Origin: VAZQ01 sp963817135
Lineage (GTDB): Bacteria; Pseudomonadota; Alphaproteobacteria; Rhizobiales; Xanthobacteraceae
Assembly (NCBI GenBank): GCA_963817135.1
Contig: CAWFNG010000011.1
Location: 1 to 64,000, forward strand
Direction: 5' to 3'
Length of the DNA stretch: 64,000 bases
Shown: positions 62,842-64,000 of the stretch, piece after piece
Position numbering within the stretch: position 1 is the first letter of the stretch
How the letters are laid out: each line of letters begins with the position of its first letter
Notes under the pieces: generated by a model
The model's input: only the letters and a program-made list of their open reading frames with translations
Database searches by the model: none
What the model was told of the DNA's origin: nothing
Made by a program: the position numbers and the translations under genes

Positions 62842-63407
62842 TATTTCGTCGCGACCCGCGCGATGAATGTCGCAAAAGCAGCGAGCTGCTGCTTGATGAA
62901 GCCGCGGGCGGTTTCGTCCTTCAGCTCGCCGGTCTTCTCGTCGAATTTGGCAGCGCAGTTGGCGATGAACACTTCCGGCTTGTTGAGCGTGAAAGCATCG
63001 AGGAACATCATGCACCGGCGCACGTCGTATTGAACACGCGCGCCGCCAAGCGGCCCGGGCGAAGCCGATTGCAGGGCGACCGGCTTGCCGACAAACGGCT
63101 GATTGGGCAATCGCGAAACCCAGTCAATCGCGTTCTTCAGTCCGCCCGGAATTGTGAAATTGTATTCGGGCGTACAAAAGATGACGCCGTCGGCGGCGCG
63201 GATGGCATCGGCGAGGGTGTTGACGAGCGCGGGAAATCCGGTCGCGTTCTGAATGTCGAAGTTATAGAGCGGAAACTCGGCGAACGGCGGCGCCGGCTTG
63301 ATGCTCATTCCTTCCGGCGCGAGCGCAGGCAGCGCGCGCTGCACCATTGCATTGTATGAGCCTTTGCGCAGCGAGCCGCAGATCGAAATCACATTCAGAT
63401 TTGCCAT
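62841..63407 (-). CDS. NADPH-dependent FMN reductase family protein
   Basis: 188 residues. Flavodoxin-like fold: VISICGSLRKGSYNAMVQRA (FMN phosphate loop), IFCTPEYNFTIPGGLKNAID and VALQSASPGPLGGARVQYDV. It may supply FMNH2 to an oxygenase or reduce quinones. Placed between the FAH hydrolase and SDR. Confidence 0.92.
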   Translation of the reverse strand: MANLNVISICGSLRKGSYNAMVQRALPALAPEGMSIKPAPPFAEFPLYNFDIQNATGFPALVNTLADAIRAADGVIFCTPEYNFTIPGGLKNAIDWVSRLPNQPFVGKPVALQSASPGPLGGARVQYDVRRCMMFLDAFTLNKPEVFIANCAAKFDEKTGELKDETARGFIKQQLAAFATFIARVATK

Positions 63408-63415
63408 GAATAATC

Positions 63416-64000
63416 CTATTGCTCAGCTTCGACGGGATTGGATAGCACGCCGATGCTCTCGATCTCGATCTCGCAGGTGTCACCGGGCTTCATCCATACA
63501 GGGTTGGGTTTGCGCGCATGCCCGACCCCGGAGGGCGTACCGGTAAATACCACATCGCCGGGCTCGAGCGTCATGCCTTGCGTGACATAGGCGATGCATT
63601 CCGCGACTGGAAACATCATGTTGTCGGTATTGTCCGACTGCATCACCTGGCCGTTCAAGCGCGATTGAATTTTGAGGCCTTTGCCACCGGGCGGCAACTC
63701 GTCCGCGGTCACTAGCCATGGTCCGAAACCGCCGGTGCGGTCGAAATTCTTGCCCATGTCCCATTGTGTGGTCTTGCGCTGAAATTCGCGCACCGAGCCT
63801 TCGTTGCCGCAGGAATAGCCGGCGATGCAGGAATAGGCATTTTCCGCGGTAAGGTGCTTGGCGCGTTTGCCCACAACCAAAATGAGCTCCGCCTCATAAT
63901 CCAAGGTCTCGGAAACCTTTGGCCGGATGATCGGCTGGCGATGCGGTACCAGCGAGGTGGTTGCGCGCATGAAAATCGTCGGAAATTTCGGGATGTTATC
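63416..64000 (-). CDS. Fumarylacetoacetate hydrolase family protein, 5' end outside window
   Basis: At least 194 residues; the frame is open to the right edge. KVSETLDYEAELILVVGKRA contains metal-binding Glu residues, then YSCIAGYSCGNE, GKNFDRTGGFGPWLVTADE (the Lys/D region) and VVFTGTPSGVGHARKP (conserved GTPxGVG). In gentisate operons such enzymes hydrolyse fumarylpyruvate or maleylpyruvate to pyruvate. The visible upstream residues IPKFPTIFMRATTSLVPH show that the gene began before 64000, so ATG 63970 is not its start. Confidence 0.92.
   Translation of the reverse strand, partial: DNIPKFPTIFMRATTSLVPHRQPIIRPKVSETLDYEAELILVVGKRAKHLTAENAYSCIAGYSCGNEGSVREFQRKTTQWDMGKNFDRTGGFGPWLVTADELPPGGKGLKIQSRLNGQVMQSDNTDNMMFPVAECIAYVTQGMTLEPGDVVFTGTPSGVGHARKPNPVWMKPGDTCEIEIESIGVLSNPVEAEQ

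Overview
The window is a high-GC chromosomal segment that most resembles an alphaproteobacterium of the order Hyphomicrobiales (Rhizobiales), close to Bradyrhizobium or Xanthobacteraceae-type soil bacteria. This is an inference. It rests on a phasin next to a groESL pair, an EFEHRL-type HisKA_2 histidine kinase, a DUF6494-type small protein, Bug/TctC binding proteins without visible membrane partners, carbon-monoxide-dehydrogenase-like molybdoenzymes, and several families of dispersed palindromes typical of such genomes. No phage, IS element, integrase or CRISPR array was seen.

Layout. 0-9 kb: the 3' part of a CAT-anticodon tRNA, a divergent PurM with lower GC, a DEAD-box helicase, two coupled small conserved genes, phasin-groES-groEL, and a histidine kinase split by a frameshift. 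9-15.8 kb: a large secreted protein with a Cys/His motif, a copper-type cassette (DUF2946-like, YcnI, CopC-CopD fusion), the C-terminal remnant of an AlkB dioxygenase, an isoprenylcysteine-methyltransferase-like membrane protein, and a PEGA-like lipoprotein. 16-19 kb: two tandem DHA2-type MFS exporters. 19-28.5 kb: a trehalose and alpha-glucan island with a debranching-type glucosidase, GT4 glycosyltransferase, two GH15 enzymes, OtsA and OtsB. 28.5-36.7 kb: an operon of xanthine-dehydrogenase-family large subunit, IlvD/Edd dehydratase and SDR, then UbiD, a RecD-like helicase and DUF6494. 36.7-41.5 kb: two Bug receptors, aspartate dehydrogenase, an orphan anti-sigma-like protein and a candidate small RNA. 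41.5-46.2 kb: an orphan molybdopterin large subunit, an allantoinase-like deacetylase and an M20 amidohydrolase. 46-50.7 kb: a caspase-fold protein lacking both catalytic residues, small secreted proteins, an L,D-transpeptidase and many repeats. 50.8-57.7 kb: a complete molybdenum hydroxylase operon (L, M, S) followed by a frameshifted acyl-CoA synthetase, and a frameshifted metallophosphoesterase. 57.8-64 kb: SDR plus hydroxypyruvate-isomerase-like pair, a SAM-methyltransferase-like protein, and a gentisate catabolic operon (FAH-family hydrolase, flavin reductase, SDR, gentisate 1,2-dioxygenase) that runs off the right edge.

Two themes dominate: oxidation of unusual carbon sources (three molybdenum hydroxylase large chains, UbiD, sugar-acid dehydratase, gentisate ring cleavage, organic-acid receptors) and stress protection (trehalose, chaperonin, phasin, copper). 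Three genes are each broken by what looks like a single inserted base at a short G/C tract, so either base-level sequence error or ongoing gene decay must be kept in mind. The best candidates for something not described before are the sRNA-like locus near 39.8 kb, the molybdenum-hydroxylase/dehydratase/SDR operon, the active-site-less caspase with a proline-rich tail, and the secreted Cys/His protein at 9.4-11.4 kb.
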